A program made the translations under genes and the position numbers. A stretch of 64,000 nt of DNA from Fennellomyces sp. T-0311 (taxonomy: Eukaryota; Mucoromycota; Mucoromycetes; Mucorales; Lichtheimiaceae): NCBI GenBank assembly GCA_025266875.1, contig JALLLT010000063.1:62001-126000 (forward strand). The letters are read 5' to 3'. Of this stretch, positions 1-12,115 are shown in pieces (the first letter of the stretch is position 1; every line of letters starts with the position of its first letter). The notes below the pieces were generated by a model, which saw nothing but the letters and a program-made list of their open reading frames with translations, did not search any database and was not told the DNA's origin.

Positions 1-157
1 TTGATTCAAATAGAAATGCATAGGTCGCGCTTATGCACCGAAAATCGACAAGTGATAATAGAATTGCAGTTACACGTATTAGTTTTTTTTCTTACTACAG
101 AAGAATAATTATACAAGGGGGAGAAATAATAGAAAAAATAACCATGGTTCCATCATA

Positions 158-2355
158 TTAAGCACCATCTGGCTTGACCGGCGTCATAACAATACGTTGA
201 ATACCCGAATCACTGGCATCTGGTTTTTCTGTGCCATAAAAGTATGACATGTTTTGACGAGTGCCTTCGGATGATGAGTCAACGGAATGAGGAACTTGAG
301 TTCCACTCGCACTGACGATTGTCGTTGCTAAATCCAAAAAGAGTGAGCTATTGTATTTCAAACAAATCATGAAACTCACATTGTTGCTGACTGAAGGGCG
401 ACGATGGCCTTCCAGCAGCATAGTACTCTTCGCTCTGTCTTTGAGGTGGAGGAACATAGGCTGGAGGGGGAGGAACCATATGATCCTTTTCAGGAGAGCT
501 ATCTTCTTTTTTCCCTTTTGACTGTCGACGCCTTCGAATGAGGAAAAATGCAATTAAGCCGGCAATGAGACCAACCTAATAAATCAAGGTGTCAGTTTTT
601 GTTAAATATTATGCGATAAAATGCTTACGCCGACAACAGCGCCAACGACCGCACCAGCAATAGTACCGGCATTGGATTTGCTTCCGCTAGACACTTCGCC
701 AGGTGCTTCGCTAGGTACTGGAGGTGCCGTGAAAGACGCGGACCAGGTCATTGTTTCCATATTGATAACGCGGATATCACTTGTTGGAGCTCCCAACGGT
801 GGTACAGAGCCAAAGATAACAAACAAGTATTTGCCGACCAGGACCACTAGAAATCCTCATGTTATTGAATTGATCTCTTGTCAACTACTGATAAGAATTC
901 ATACCGGAATGGCCAAAGATGCCTTCAGCAGTGTGCGTGGCACCTGCGTCTGCTCCGATCGAAATTGGACGCCATTCCCTGGTCGTCGTATTAAGACCAT
1001 AGCAATAATCCGACCGATGGAAATCGCCTTGCGCAACTAAAAATGAAGAATATCAGATACCGTCGGTGTATGTCAATGGTTTACTTACAAGGATCATAGC
1101 CGCCCAACAAGATGATCTCATTGCTAACTGGATCTAAAAAAAATCCCATTGGTGTTAGACGTATTTTTCTTCCTCAAGGATGCATTCAGGTTTTTTTTTC
1201 TTACTCAAGGTAAGGGTATGACCACTTCTGGTTGTTGGTGTGATGGTACCAGATGTGTTCCACGTATTCCATGTCAAATCGCTGCTATTGAACGTAATGA
1301 TTTCATTCATTGGTGCAGGGTTGTAGAAATATTCGGTGCCTGATGCATCTTGCGGTGAGTCCGGAATCATTCCGCCAACATAATAAATAGTCATGCCATC
1401 CGCTCCGAGAACAGCTGCATTTCGTGCTCGGTTACTTTGCAAGAAAGTTGGGATATTATTCGACTGTGTCCATCGTTTTTTCTAAAAGCATAACGACTAT
1501 AAGCATTTTTTAAAAAAATAAAAACTAGCCAACTTACTGTCAAATCAAACAGAAACATATCCAAAGGATGCGTAATTGACAAATTCTTTGCGATATAATC
1601 CACTGGATAACTACAAAATTTACGTTACTATCGCAGCAAAAAAAAATAACGGATGCGATAATGACTTACTGTACACCGCCCCAGATATAAACGGTATCAT
1701 CGTGTCCGACGACGGCTGTATGGAGTGATCTGCGACGACGGAGTTTGATTAGCATCAGATTACCGTCGCAAGCAACATCGAAAACACTCACACAGCCGGA
1801 TGCCCATCAATAAGATCTGTTGCCCAGTCTTCGGTGGTGACATCGTACATTGTAGTGGTATATTTGGGTCGATAACCTGCCGATTCCATCACTCCACCGC
1901 CGTCCACCAAAATGGACTTTTGATCAGGCACTGCCGCCATGGCAAAAAAGTACAGTGGACCGAGATGATCGCGCTGAATCGGCTTCCAACTGTTTTGCAG
2001 ATTCTCGACCGTCATATCTTCCGCCACGCTAAAGCTGTTGAACAGATTCTCTTCGAGAATCGTGAAATTGGTCACGCTACGATTCACGTTAGTCACTTTA
2101 TCCACATAGCATCGGGATATGCATCGTTTACGTGGGACTGTTCTGACCGCCATAACAGTAGATCGTCGTCTCTATTAATGCGCATCCTAAAATCGAATTG
2201 CATCGCTCGTAAATCATTCGTATATGTAGACAGATCAGGTTGAATACGGTACCTGCGGTGTATCGACCCTGTACCGTATCCGCTCGAACAAGCGTCGCCG
2301 ATAGCAGTATCAGCGACGTAGCGGTGATCGCTTGTAAAAATGGAGAGAAAAGCAT
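158..2355 (-). CDS. Kelch beta-propeller type I membrane protein, paralog 1
   Basis: Predicted 531-residue surface protein. Exons (complement): 2253-2355, 2132-2186, 1792-2076, 1670-1729, 1538-1610, 1205-1463, 1089-1133, 905-1036, 629-846, 380-575, 158-327; frame is continuous. The start at 2355 gives a hydrophobic signal peptide ending near ATLVRA. The ectodomain has repeated kelch-type strands (IYCYGGQ, ILVDGGG, VYIWGGV, IYYVGGM, IILLGGY). A glycine/alanine-rich membrane segment (AGAVVGAVVG then GLIAGLIAFFLI) is followed by an RRRR stop-transfer and a proline-rich tail with PPPPAYVPPP. The extreme tail (MSYFYGTEKPDA, then RIVMTPVKPDGA) recurs in the two downstream paralogs, so it is probably functional. 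The intron after GGQNSP is absent in paralog 2. Ligand and role are unknown; mucoralean genomes carry many such galactose oxidase/kelch-like proteins. Confidence 0.85.
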
Positions 2356-3966
2356 AAGAGATGGGGAATGCGAAAATCCTCAACTATTATTAGTCCTTTT
2401 TTTGCGGGGCTTTTGGAAACTTTTTTTTTTCACTGGTACCGTTACATAGAAATGTAGTACAGTGACATAAACTTGCTGATACTCATTGTCAATATGCGTA
2501 TCACATCAAAAAGGGCGTGGTATACAATGCTGCTTAAATAAACTCTGAAATATTTTTTTTGACAAAAGCTTAATCTATTTACTCTTTTTTTTTTTACAAA
2601 TAGGCAAACGATAACGAACTCTGATTTTCCATCTTAGTGTAACTTGGCTAAGCACAAACAATCATCTGACGAGGCTAAAGTTTATGTTACCGCGACACGG
2701 AGAAAAAATCTCTACTTTGAGAAGATGGTTCCAAAGTTGGTCAATTCACGGTCAGTTGATGATCGTCTTTTTTTTTCTTTTCGCAAGATATTCTTTACTG
2801 AAATAGGCTTTGCGGCCAGATCACGATATCTGAAATTTAGCTTATGGAATATTCGATGAAAATTTGATACTCTGCAAGTCGTAGACAAAACTTATGAGGC
2901 TTTTTTTTCCCGTGGAAAGGAACGAATTGGACTCGTCGCCGGAAATAGCAATCCATCATGCTCTTTGTACCTTGGAGACAACCTGGCTGTGTAACAACCT
3001 AACCCAGCCACACTGCGCAAAATCAAAATGGGTAATAAATTGTTTTGGTGAAGGAAGTGATGCGTGCTGCTCTTCTCTTTGCGATGAACATGCTACTTTA
3101 GAACCCGTATAATGTTGATTCTCCAGCACCATGAAATCAAACTATTGCAATCTTTTGCATCAATGTGGCGCATTGGATAAGAGCGTCTTTGAACCGATAG
3201 ATCATCTGGCTACACGTACACTCCGCAAGAAATTGTCGCAAAGGTGGCGCTTCGCGTTGCTTTTTCTAACGCAATGGATGCTTTTCTATTATATAGTAAC
3301 TTTTTGTCGTCATAACTGATGTATCATCCTATCGCTTTTAGACTTGTCCAAGCTTTCTCCCATGCGACGCAAAAACGTACATTGTAAATAGTAACATTTT
3401 CATACTCAATCATATTTTGCGCTAAGCATGGCCCCAATCGACCTAATTTCTTCGATTCCTAACACTGGATGACCAATGTTAAACAAGGACGGGTATGTTT
3501 CCTGTATAGTAAAAGTATCACCGTATACCATGTTCAGTAAGTACTTTCGGGGAATTTTGAAGAACAACAGCCCATCTGAAAACGGTGGACATGCACTATT
3601 GCCCATGCACAAAATCCCAGACCGTATCATTATGCCCAATTAGTTGCCATAACCACGTGAGGATCTTCATTAACAGTAGCACCAATGTTGACAGGTACAT
3701 AGAACGTAAACGAGCTTTTACTTGTATAACAACGAGCACATGTATATCAGACATTGATTATCTCCCTTTGTCAGAAGCTACTGTATACCCAAATAGCATC
3801 CCTTTTCGATCAAAGCAAAAACATATGCGCTACAGAAAAAGCTGAGTTCTCGTTGGCTATGGATTGTCAGGCAGCGCTGTTAGACATTAAATGCGCTACT
3901 ACTAATTTTACGGGCCTAAATGAAGCGTTGAAAAGACATATAAATTACAGATTGTAAAATTAGATA
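2356..3966. other. Intergenic region upstream of kelch paralog 1
   Basis: No convincing gene; short frames lack codon bias or splice support. AT-rich with several poly-T runs. The 2643-2675 stretch resembles the block found at a similar distance upstream of the other two kelch paralogs. Confidence 0.6.
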
Positions 3967-6138
3967 TTAAACACCATCTGGTTTAACGGGCGTCATAACA
4001 ATACGCCGAGGCTCATTAACACTACCAGGAGATGACGCATCTGGTTTTTCGGTACCATAAAAATGCGACATACTGTACCTGGTGCGATCCGTATCCGAAG
4101 AATATGGAACATCGGCGGTACTGCCGTCTTGCGTAGCTAAAAGAAATTGACTTAGTATACCGAGTCTATTGAATTGGACCCATGTATACTCACAAATGGC
4201 ATTAAATGGTGAGGTTGGTCTGGGATTATAGCTTCTTTCGGTGTGATATCGATCATCATCAAAGAGAGGTATCATCCTATCTTGGTTTCCAGCTGAATAT
4301 GTGCTTTCAGGTTTCTCCTCCCTTGCGCGTCGTCGTCGCCGCCGCAAAATAAAGAAAATAACTGCGCCAATGATAGCGACCTATTACGTATACAGCGTCC
4401 CAAACATCCGGTATTCAACAGCTGCTACTTTCCGATTCGCGTATAGGATAGCACACTTACCCCTGCCACTGAACCAATAACCGCTCCAACAATTGTACCA
4501 GTACTTGTTCCTGATGACTTTGGCGCCTCAAAAAACGTGGCCCAAGTCATAGTTTCCAGATCAAGAACCCGTGTGTCGTTCGATGGAGACTCGTTTGGAG
4601 GCAAAGCGCCAAACATAATGAACAAATATTTTTCCACAACAACCGCTACGAAAAAAGTAGGTTAGGCACAGTATACCGTTGCGTTCAAAATGTACTCGAT
4701 CATGGATTTAAGAAAAAGGACGTACAGGAATGATAGTATATTCCTTGTATAGTGTGCGAGGCTCCATCCCCTGCTGCAATGTTTGCTGCTTGCCAGGCCA
4801 TTGTGTCAGTATTAAGTGTGTAGCAGTAATCGCTCCTTGTCCACTGATCCGCCGTTCCGTCTAAAGAAAGCCTATTAATCTCGATTACGTAGAACCGGTA
4901 CCCACGCAACCCAATAAACTTGTCTTCATGTACTTACATGGATCATATCCACCAAACATAATCAGCTCTCCGGTTATTGGATCTAACAAGATACCCAAAC
5001 AACTGATTAGACCGCTGAAACCTCCCAGTGCGTATGTGATCTTACTCAAGTTCAAAGTGTGGCCGCTCCGTGTAGTCGGTGTATCCCCCGTAGTATTACG
5101 AGAGTCCCACTGGAGATTGTTGGTATTGAATAGGATGATCTGATTCATTGGCGCAGGATTGGAATTCCATGAAGTCCCATTGACGTTCGCAGGCCCAGTT
5201 GGAATAACTCCTCCAATATAGTAAATGGTGGTACCGTCTTTTCCGAGAGAAGCAGCATGTCGCATCCGATTGGATTGCAAGAATGGTGGACTACTTACAT
5301 TATTCCATGTTCTGCTCTATAATGTTGGGGTCCATGAATTAAGTACCTTAAACAGAAACTAAGTCAGCTCCTCACTTACGATCAGATCAAACCGTGCCAT
5401 TTCTGGTGGGTAACTTAAGGATAACCCCTCTGTTTCATAGTTCAACGGCCGACTAGATATTTGATTAGCTATCATCCCCAAATTAAAATTTTACTTACTG
5501 TGTTCCTCCCCAAACGAAAACCGTACTACGAGGCCCTAATGTTGCCGTATGAAGTGATCTATACATGCGATCGAAATTCTCGCGCATAAGCACATCTTTC
5601 CAATTGACTATGATACACATACACAGCGGGGTGTCCGGCAATATAAATATCAGTGGCCCAATCCTCAGTATCGAGATCGTAGAGCGTCGTTGTTAATTTC
5701 GGAGGAACATAGGTGTCCCCTTGCAGCACCACTCCGCCGTCAATCAAAATAGAATTGTTTTCAGGTACAGCAGTCATCGCAAATAAGATGAGTGGACCAG
5801 GGTAATCTCGCTGTATAGGTTCCCATCTTTGTTGCATATCGTCAATGGATACATCTTCTGTCAAGGTAAGGATGTTGAATATGTTGTTTGTGAGCATCGA
5901 AGATGATTGCACACGGGCACTGTTTTGTCCTCCGTAACAATATATTTTTGGCCGCATGTATGCACATCCTACGTAAACGTATTTCTTAAAAAACATGATT
6001 CATGGTCCTGAGGGCTATTATGCATGGGTTGAATACGATACCTGCACCAAATCGCGGCTGTATTGGATCACCCAAAACATGCAGTAGCGATTGCAAAAGT
6101 AGCAATTGATATAATATTGAATGTGTAAATGAAATCAT
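3967..6138 (-). CDS. Kelch beta-propeller type I membrane protein, paralog 2
   Basis: Tandem paralog of the gene at 158-2355. The ATG at 6138 gives a signal peptide (MISFTHSILYQLLLLQ...), preferred over an upstream in-frame ATG at 6246 that would bury it behind a polar extension. Exon 1 ends at the same place as in the paralog (RFGAG). Kelch strands include IYCYGGQ, ILIDGGV, IYYIGGV and LIMFGGYDPC. Near the C-terminus comes the Gly/Ala membrane segment (GTIVGAVIGSVAG), a basic RRRRRAR stop-transfer, an acidic/Ser-rich cytoplasmic tail and the family end motif (MSHFYGTEKPDA ... RRIVMTPVKPDGV). About ten introns; boundaries between 4380 and 5560 follow the paralogs but were not all resolved base by base. 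TATA-like TTTATAAA at 6202-6209 lies about 65 bp upstream. Confidence 0.85.
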
Positions 6139-6235
6139 GGCGAAAAAAAGACAAGAAAAGGAAAAACGACACTTCTTTGTTTCTGGATGAGAACGCTTTG
6201 GTTTATAAAACCAGTTCCCTATGTGTGAAGCCACA

Positions 6236-6263
6236 GCGTGATACAAGTACCATCATGTGGCAC
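6236..6263 (-). promoter_or_regulatory. Conserved upstream block of kelch paralog 2
   Basis: Contains CGTGATACAAGTACCATCA followed by TGTGGCA on the plus strand, almost identical to 9599-9628 upstream of paralog 3. It lies about 100 bp upstream of the start codon, just beyond a TATA-like box. Conservation in otherwise diverged flanks suggests a shared cis-element or core promoter; recent duplication is the alternative. Confidence 0.5.
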
Positions 6264-7148
6264 AAACAGAGCAATCGGTTTTGCCTGTCATTTTAAAGTT
6301 ATGCATCCTGTCAATTTACTACATACACAAGCCAGACAAGTATGCACATGAAAAAAAGAGCACAAAAAGACAGACAATAGCCATTATATTCAGTGATTCA
6401 TAGCTGAAGACTTTTAGAGAGTGGATTGTGTTTGTTTTTCATGGTATCCAAAAATACACTGTTCTGATCGGCTTAGCCATCATCTGATGCGGCGTAAGCA
6501 ACCCAAACAATACACTGAAAGCCTCGCTTTGGCTGGTTACTCAGTCAAGTGTACCTACTAAACAACATCTATTACTGGTTCTATCAAAGTAGCAGAAGGC
6601 AAAAAGTGCCGCTACTTTCCAGTGCTCTGCATAACAAAAAAAATGTACTATACGCACATTTTTGTAATCGCAACAAACAACAGTGCTGCCAACGTCAATA
6701 GGAGGCCACGTGGATCCATATATGTGAATCTCCTATTTGAACAATGCATTACGCATGTGTAGCTTGTATAACATGCATTTATTTCTGCTATAGTTTACTG
6801 AGGAATTTTGTGAACCCAAATGGAGATATGTTACCATACTATGCTTTTTTTAATAAACCGATTCGTGGGTATTGCCGTCACAGATAGAAATATTACTAAA
6901 AATAAACTATGGCTTTGGAATGGGTACACTAAATCTATATGTCCGGGAGGCTGGGTATTGGATTCCCGAGACAGATCTAGTGCATTTTGAGCCCAGCACT
7001 ATTGTATTTTTTCAAATTTGCATTACTTTATACATTGATATTGCTAAAAAAGATCGAGTGACTCGTTGGTAGGTATGGGAATAATAGATCAAATAAAAGT
7101 ACAAACGATGGAGTATTTGGAATATGACTATGATTCAGTGATATGCGA
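6264..7148. other. Intergenic region between kelch paralogs 2 and 3
   Basis: No gene seen. Contains a second block (about 6470-6495, GCTTAGCCATCATCTGATGC) that resembles sequence about 350 bp upstream of paralog 3 and 290 bp upstream of paralog 1. Confidence 0.55.
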
Positions 7149-9500
7149 TCACAAATTGCCAGAATTCACTGGTGTCATGACAATCCGCCGGGGGTTGCCA
7201 CTGGTTTCTTCGGAAACAATAGCATCTGGCTTTTCGATGCCATAGAAATACGACATGCTCTTGCGCGTACGATCGTCGCTATCTGAAGAATGTGGCACTT
7301 CTGTAGTGCTGCCGCCTTGAGTAGCTAGATGCATACAATTCAGCAAGGTCATTACCCTTTGCAATCGTATATTGGTTACTCACAGTTATTAGCATTGAAT
7401 GGTGAAAGTGGTCTTGTTGCAGTGGAATTTGGGTAAAACTGGTTCCTGGCGTCACCTGCCTCTGTATGCGTCTCATTTTCATCTTTGGCTGACAATCTTG
7501 CTTGTCGACGTCTTCGCAAGAGAAAGAACACCACAATGGCTCCAATGAGAGCTACCTAGAAGCATATACAAAATTCAATATAGATCATTGGTATGAAAAG
7601 TTAGATCAGAATTCTACACGTACCCCGCCTACCGATCCCACGACTGCGCCGACAATTGTTCCAGTACTTGTACCCGATGATTGCTTGGGCGCTACAAACT
7701 GAGAGACCCAGGACATTCGTTCCATGTCAAGAACTCGTATTTCATTTGTTGGAATTTCGCCTGGCAGGGAGCCAAAGATAATAAAAAGATACTTTTCTAC
7801 TACAACACCTGTAAAATAATATTTAGTACATATGAAAGCGCGCAGTATCGTCGTGGCTACTGGAATGTAACTCGGTAAATGTCTACATTGCGTCTCGTTG
7901 AACACAAGCAATGCATCACATTCTCCGACATGAGTAAAGTCGTCTATACGTACCGGAGTGGTAATTTATGCCTCCTTCAAGGGTATGAGAAGCTCCTTCA
8001 TCAGAACCAATATCGGTTCGATTCCATTCCATAGTCTCGGTGTTGAGCTGGTAACAGTAATCTCCTCTGTTCCAATTTGAAGTTGAACCAACTAGTATAC
8101 GTATATGCCCTGTTAGAGTACTTTTTCATTCTGTAGGATATTGGTTCGTAGAATTATTTTATACAGCCGCTGGCATGTGTATACATAATACGAGTAATTT
8201 GCATAATACTTACAGGGATCATATCCACCAAACATGATAAGATCATTCGTAGCTGGATCTAACGCCACGTTGTATAAAAAATTATCAGATATTGTTAGTA
8301 ATGCTCCTAGATCTCTGTAGACATTCCGCTATTATTGCTTACTTAAATGTAAAGTATGGCCACTCCTTGTAGTTGGTACAATATCTCCAGCAGTATTTCG
8401 AGTACTCCATTGAAAATTAGAAGTATTAAATATGATGATTTGGTTCATTGGCGCAGATATTTCATGGTAATCTGTCCCATTTCCTTCCAGTACGGGAATT
8501 AGTCCACCGACGTAGTAAATAGACAAACCGTCCTTTCCAAGAGCAGAAGCAGCTCGCCCTCGGTTGGTGCTTAAGAATTCTGGACTGCTCATGCTACTCC
8601 AGCGCCTATTCTATTAATCGTAAAATTAATAGGTCAGCATCTTGTTATACATTAAGCAGGGTGAATTTGGAAGGGTGGATCATCTGCGCTATACCTTTAG
8701 GTCATAACCCGCCATATTACTCGGGAACTCCACAGGTGCGTTGCCACTGTTTGCAGTACTAGACGGTACACTTAAAATGATGTTAGGTTGAGCACTTAGA
8801 AGCTAGTAAGATTAAACTATACTTGCTTTTTTCCTCCCCAAATGAAAATCATATCATCTGGTCCAAGGGTGGCCGTATGTGTATAGCTATCGTCATAGTA
8901 GTGTCATGAGCTTTCACACTGATATTCAAAAACATACGCATTGCGGTAAACTTACAGAGCTGGATGATCTTGAATAATGTCATTGGCCCAATTTTCAGTT
9001 CCAATATCGTAAATCATAGTTATGTGCTCAGGAGGATAGTAATCTTTGCCTTGTCCCCGATCTTCGTAAACCATTCCTCCGTCGATTAAGATCGCGTTCT
9101 GATTCGGTACTGCAACCATTTGAAAATAGCTGAGTGGTCCAGGATGCTCTCGCTGCAAGTAATCCCATTTCTCTTGCATAGCATCGACAGTCATATCCTC
9201 GTTCAAGCTGATAGTGTTGAATATACTTGTCGAAAGCGTGGTGTAATTTGAGCCAGAATTGACTTCCCCTCCATAACAGTATATCGTAGGTGCTATGTAT
9301 GCACATCCTGTATCAAATATATAAGTATACGCAACCCTTTCGGTAGAATTATGCAACGAAGAAATTGCATGATGCAGTGTGAAAAATTAACAACCTGCTC
9401 CATAACGTTCCTGCACGGATACTGCACGAATTGGTGATAATACCGACAGTATTGTCAACGAAACGCTGAAAATTCGAAAAGATCTTTGTTTGAAGAACAT
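7149..9500 (-). CDS. Kelch beta-propeller type I membrane protein, paralog 3
   Basis: Third member of the tandem family. The start at 9500 is chosen because only this frame joins a signal peptide (MFFKQRSFRIFSVSLTILS...) to the family sequence before the first intron (VQERYGAG, donor at 9394). An ATG at 9543 also opens a hydrophobic frame (MKVIVCLFLTALLLHV) but in the wrong phase. Kelch strands include IYCYGGE, ILIDGGM, IYYVGGL and LIMFGGYDPC. The C-terminal part has VVEKYLFIIFGS, the Gly/Ala membrane segment (GTIVGAVVGSVGG), a basic stop-transfer and the tail MSYFYGIEKPDA ... RRIVMTPVNSGNL; the end diverges from the KPDG of its sisters. About ten introns. TATATAAA at 9563-9570 lies about 65 bp upstream. 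Confidence 0.82.
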
Positions 9501-9598
9501 GGAGAAGAAGAGCTGTGAGAAAGAGACAGACAATAACTTTCATATACTAAGAACACTTTGGCTATATAAAGAGGCTCCTTGGTAGTAAAGAGAAGGTT

Positions 9599-9628
9599 CA
9601 CGTGATACAAGTACCATCACATGTGGCA
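9599..9628 (-). promoter_or_regulatory. Conserved upstream block of kelch paralog 3
   Basis: Plus-strand CACGTGATACAAGTACCATC then ACATGTGGCA; matches 6236-6263 upstream of paralog 2 with one small insertion. It includes a CACGTG E-box-like core absent from the paralog 2 copy (GCGTGATA). Position relative to TATA and ATG is the same in both genes. Confidence 0.5.
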
Positions 9629-11216
9629 AATAGTAACGTTGGCTTATACTTTCCGGATCTACAGCACCGTATATACTACAGCTGTTCATATATAACTTTT
9701 TAAACAAAACCAAGTCAAAATCGCGCAAGGATATTATATCTATGAAAATGAACAATCAGCAAAGTTTTCTTATCGCTACTGCATGAATGAGTTGCGGAAT
9801 AACCGAGGTAACAGAAAACCCGGCCCTTATCACAAGCGGAAGTCTGGCTTAGTCATCACGTGCTGATGTGGCGCAGGTATAGGTATTCAGTAGTATACCG
9901 TGGGCATCTTATTGATAACCAAAAAACAATAGCCCTATTACCCTGTCATCCACCCAAACTGAGAGAACCTAAATTTTTACTTTGTGAAGTAACCCCTCGC
10001 TGGCTTTGTATCCTCCATATATAAATTTAGCCCAGCTCGCCGTATCACTTTATCTCTACGATTCACTGTAGCGTTACTGGCTGGTATTTCTCGCCCCCCT
10101 AGTATTAATGAACCTCTGGTCGCTTACAATAACAATAAGTGCTAAACAGGATTTAAAAGCCATTGACCGATTGGACCACGGCTGGCACAACACCAAACGC
10201 CATATACTAGGAACTTGGTTTGCGCCTGAAAAAAAAACGAGATTAGTTATTTTATAAAACCGTATGATGCATGGTAGGCTCGTGATGCGAGCAGAAAGTC
10301 GCGTGCATACACCATGGATTCTTTAATTTGCAATCAGTGAAAGCATAGATAAAAGTTGTTTGCTTTTTTTTGAATACAGCTAGGGAAGGGAAACGTCGGT
10401 AAATAACCTCAATATCTTCAGCCGGAATGCGGTTAAACAGGATGGTATATCTATGTAAATGAAAAATGATTAAATAAAAATGTAGACATCGTAAAATATA
10501 CCGAGAAGAAACTGGATTGTGTCAATCGTTGATTTTAGGTAAAGTTATCGCTGAAAAAGCACTTTCTACAAAGATCTATGGAAGGCATCGCTACACATAT
10601 ATTTGCACGAAGCACGTTGCAGCAAGGCTCTTGCAAAATATTTCGTGTACGTTGAATTACACACCACTCTCTCCGCTGGTATCAAAGTTTGCTTGATCAT
10701 CTTTAATGTTTGTGGACATGAATACTAGCTATAATGCTTATTAGAAAGCATAAAAAAACGATACTCGATATCTGGGGAGGGAACTTGAGACCTCTCTAGA
10801 TGGTGGAAGGGGTATTTAGTAAAGGAGTCGTAGATTACCATATTTGCTTTTGCACAATACGCTTTCTCTTCTTCTAAAAATCCCATTTAACATTGCATAT
10901 ATGATCGTGTTGACAGTAATACGTTTATCAATTCCAGCTATACCAGAGTTATACTTTTGATATCTGCATCTACGAAGCACAATGATTTAGAATCAATACG
11001 TACAACTAAGTAGGATACTCACATCATTCGTACACGAAATGATTGTTCTTAATAGCCGAATTTATCATTGAATTAGGTGGGCATACATAATCTAGGCACT
11101 CAAAATCAACCAACAAAGCGCTCTCCAATGGCATCGATCCAATAAAAGTTACGCGCCATGTACGCATAGTTTGCTTATGCATTCGACGGTCGATGTGTGT
11201 GCTGTACCGACTTCAA
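9629..11216. other. Gene-poor region
   Basis: No convincing coding sequence. Around 9846-9875 is the second kelch-associated block (GGCTTAGTCATCACGTGCTG). The rest is AT-rich with no recognisable element. Confidence 0.5.
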
Positions 11217-12115
11217 TCAACACCCAATGTCTGCGAGGATACTTCGGTATTTCATTTCAGCAGGCTCTTTCACAGACATGTCAAGATTCAAATGCTCTAA
11301 GCGCGGTAACTCCAGGTCCGAACACGTGGGTAACAGATCTCGTAGCTGTGACCGCCGCTTTCTCCAGCCTCTGGTTATCGTAAGCTGCTGTGAACTCTGG
11401 CAATGTCGAAGCAATGGGAGGTGTTCCTTGAAGCTTTTGAGATTGATAGACATTGTTGTTGTTATCAGTGAAATCGCGGCAATCAACGTCAGTTCCTCGC
11501 ACAACTTCCATTTTCCCGAAATATTGACATGCTTGAGACCATATAGCATTGAAGGAAATACACTGTGCGCGCAATTGAAAGTACCACAAATGGTAAGCCG
11601 TTCAGGTTTCGGCAGCCTGGTGACGATCGGCGCACGACTAACGTCTGCACTAGCTTCGATTTCCTGAATAAGACATTCGCCATGCTCTTCCAAATGGAGA
11701 CTCATGAAGTTGGGGAACTTGTAAGCGATATAATTGATGCACGTTTTGTTGGTCGTAGCTATCCGGAAAAGATGCTCGTGGACTATAGTGACATTTCGCG
11801 TGCTGAGTGCTGGAGGATTTGCATCGCGAGATTGGGTGGCAAACCGGCGCGAATAGCACCACGAAGATGAAGCTCCACAGATGGAAGCAAGTAATGTATG
11901 ATATCAAAGCCATCCGCAGTAATAGATTGTATTACTATGCTGAGATCGAGAGTTGTCGAGATGGGATCCCTGAGAGGACTCTGGCTACATACTGTATCGC
12001 AAAGAAGTATATCAGTGGAAACGGTTAAAGCACTTCCATAAAGTACTTTGGCTTGTACAGAGTGTGTGTGTCCCTTCACTAACGGAATACCTTGATCGGG
12101 CACCAGTAACCCCAA
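11217..12115 (-). pseudogene. Degenerate LRR-like (possibly F-box/LRR) gene remnant
   Basis: One minus-strand frame stays open from about 11900 to a stop at 11217 and reads like the leucine-rich half of a fungal F-box protein: repeats such as INYIAYKFPNFMSLHLEEHG, LPKPERLTICGT, LKHVNISGKWKLCEELTL and PRLEHLNLDMS. No good initiator or F-box is seen, and the leucine-rich stretch upstream (to 12115, with FDIIHYLLPSVELHL) is in another frame, implying a frameshift or missed intron. The assignment rests on repeat-like leucine spacing only, and a splice-fragmented live gene cannot be excluded. Confidence 0.4.

Noticed and set aside
9349..9543. Alternative start MKVIVCLFLTALLLHV for kelch paralog 3
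   Set aside because: Wrong phase to reach the family sequence; the ATG at 9500 gives an uninterrupted signal peptide and correct splice phase.
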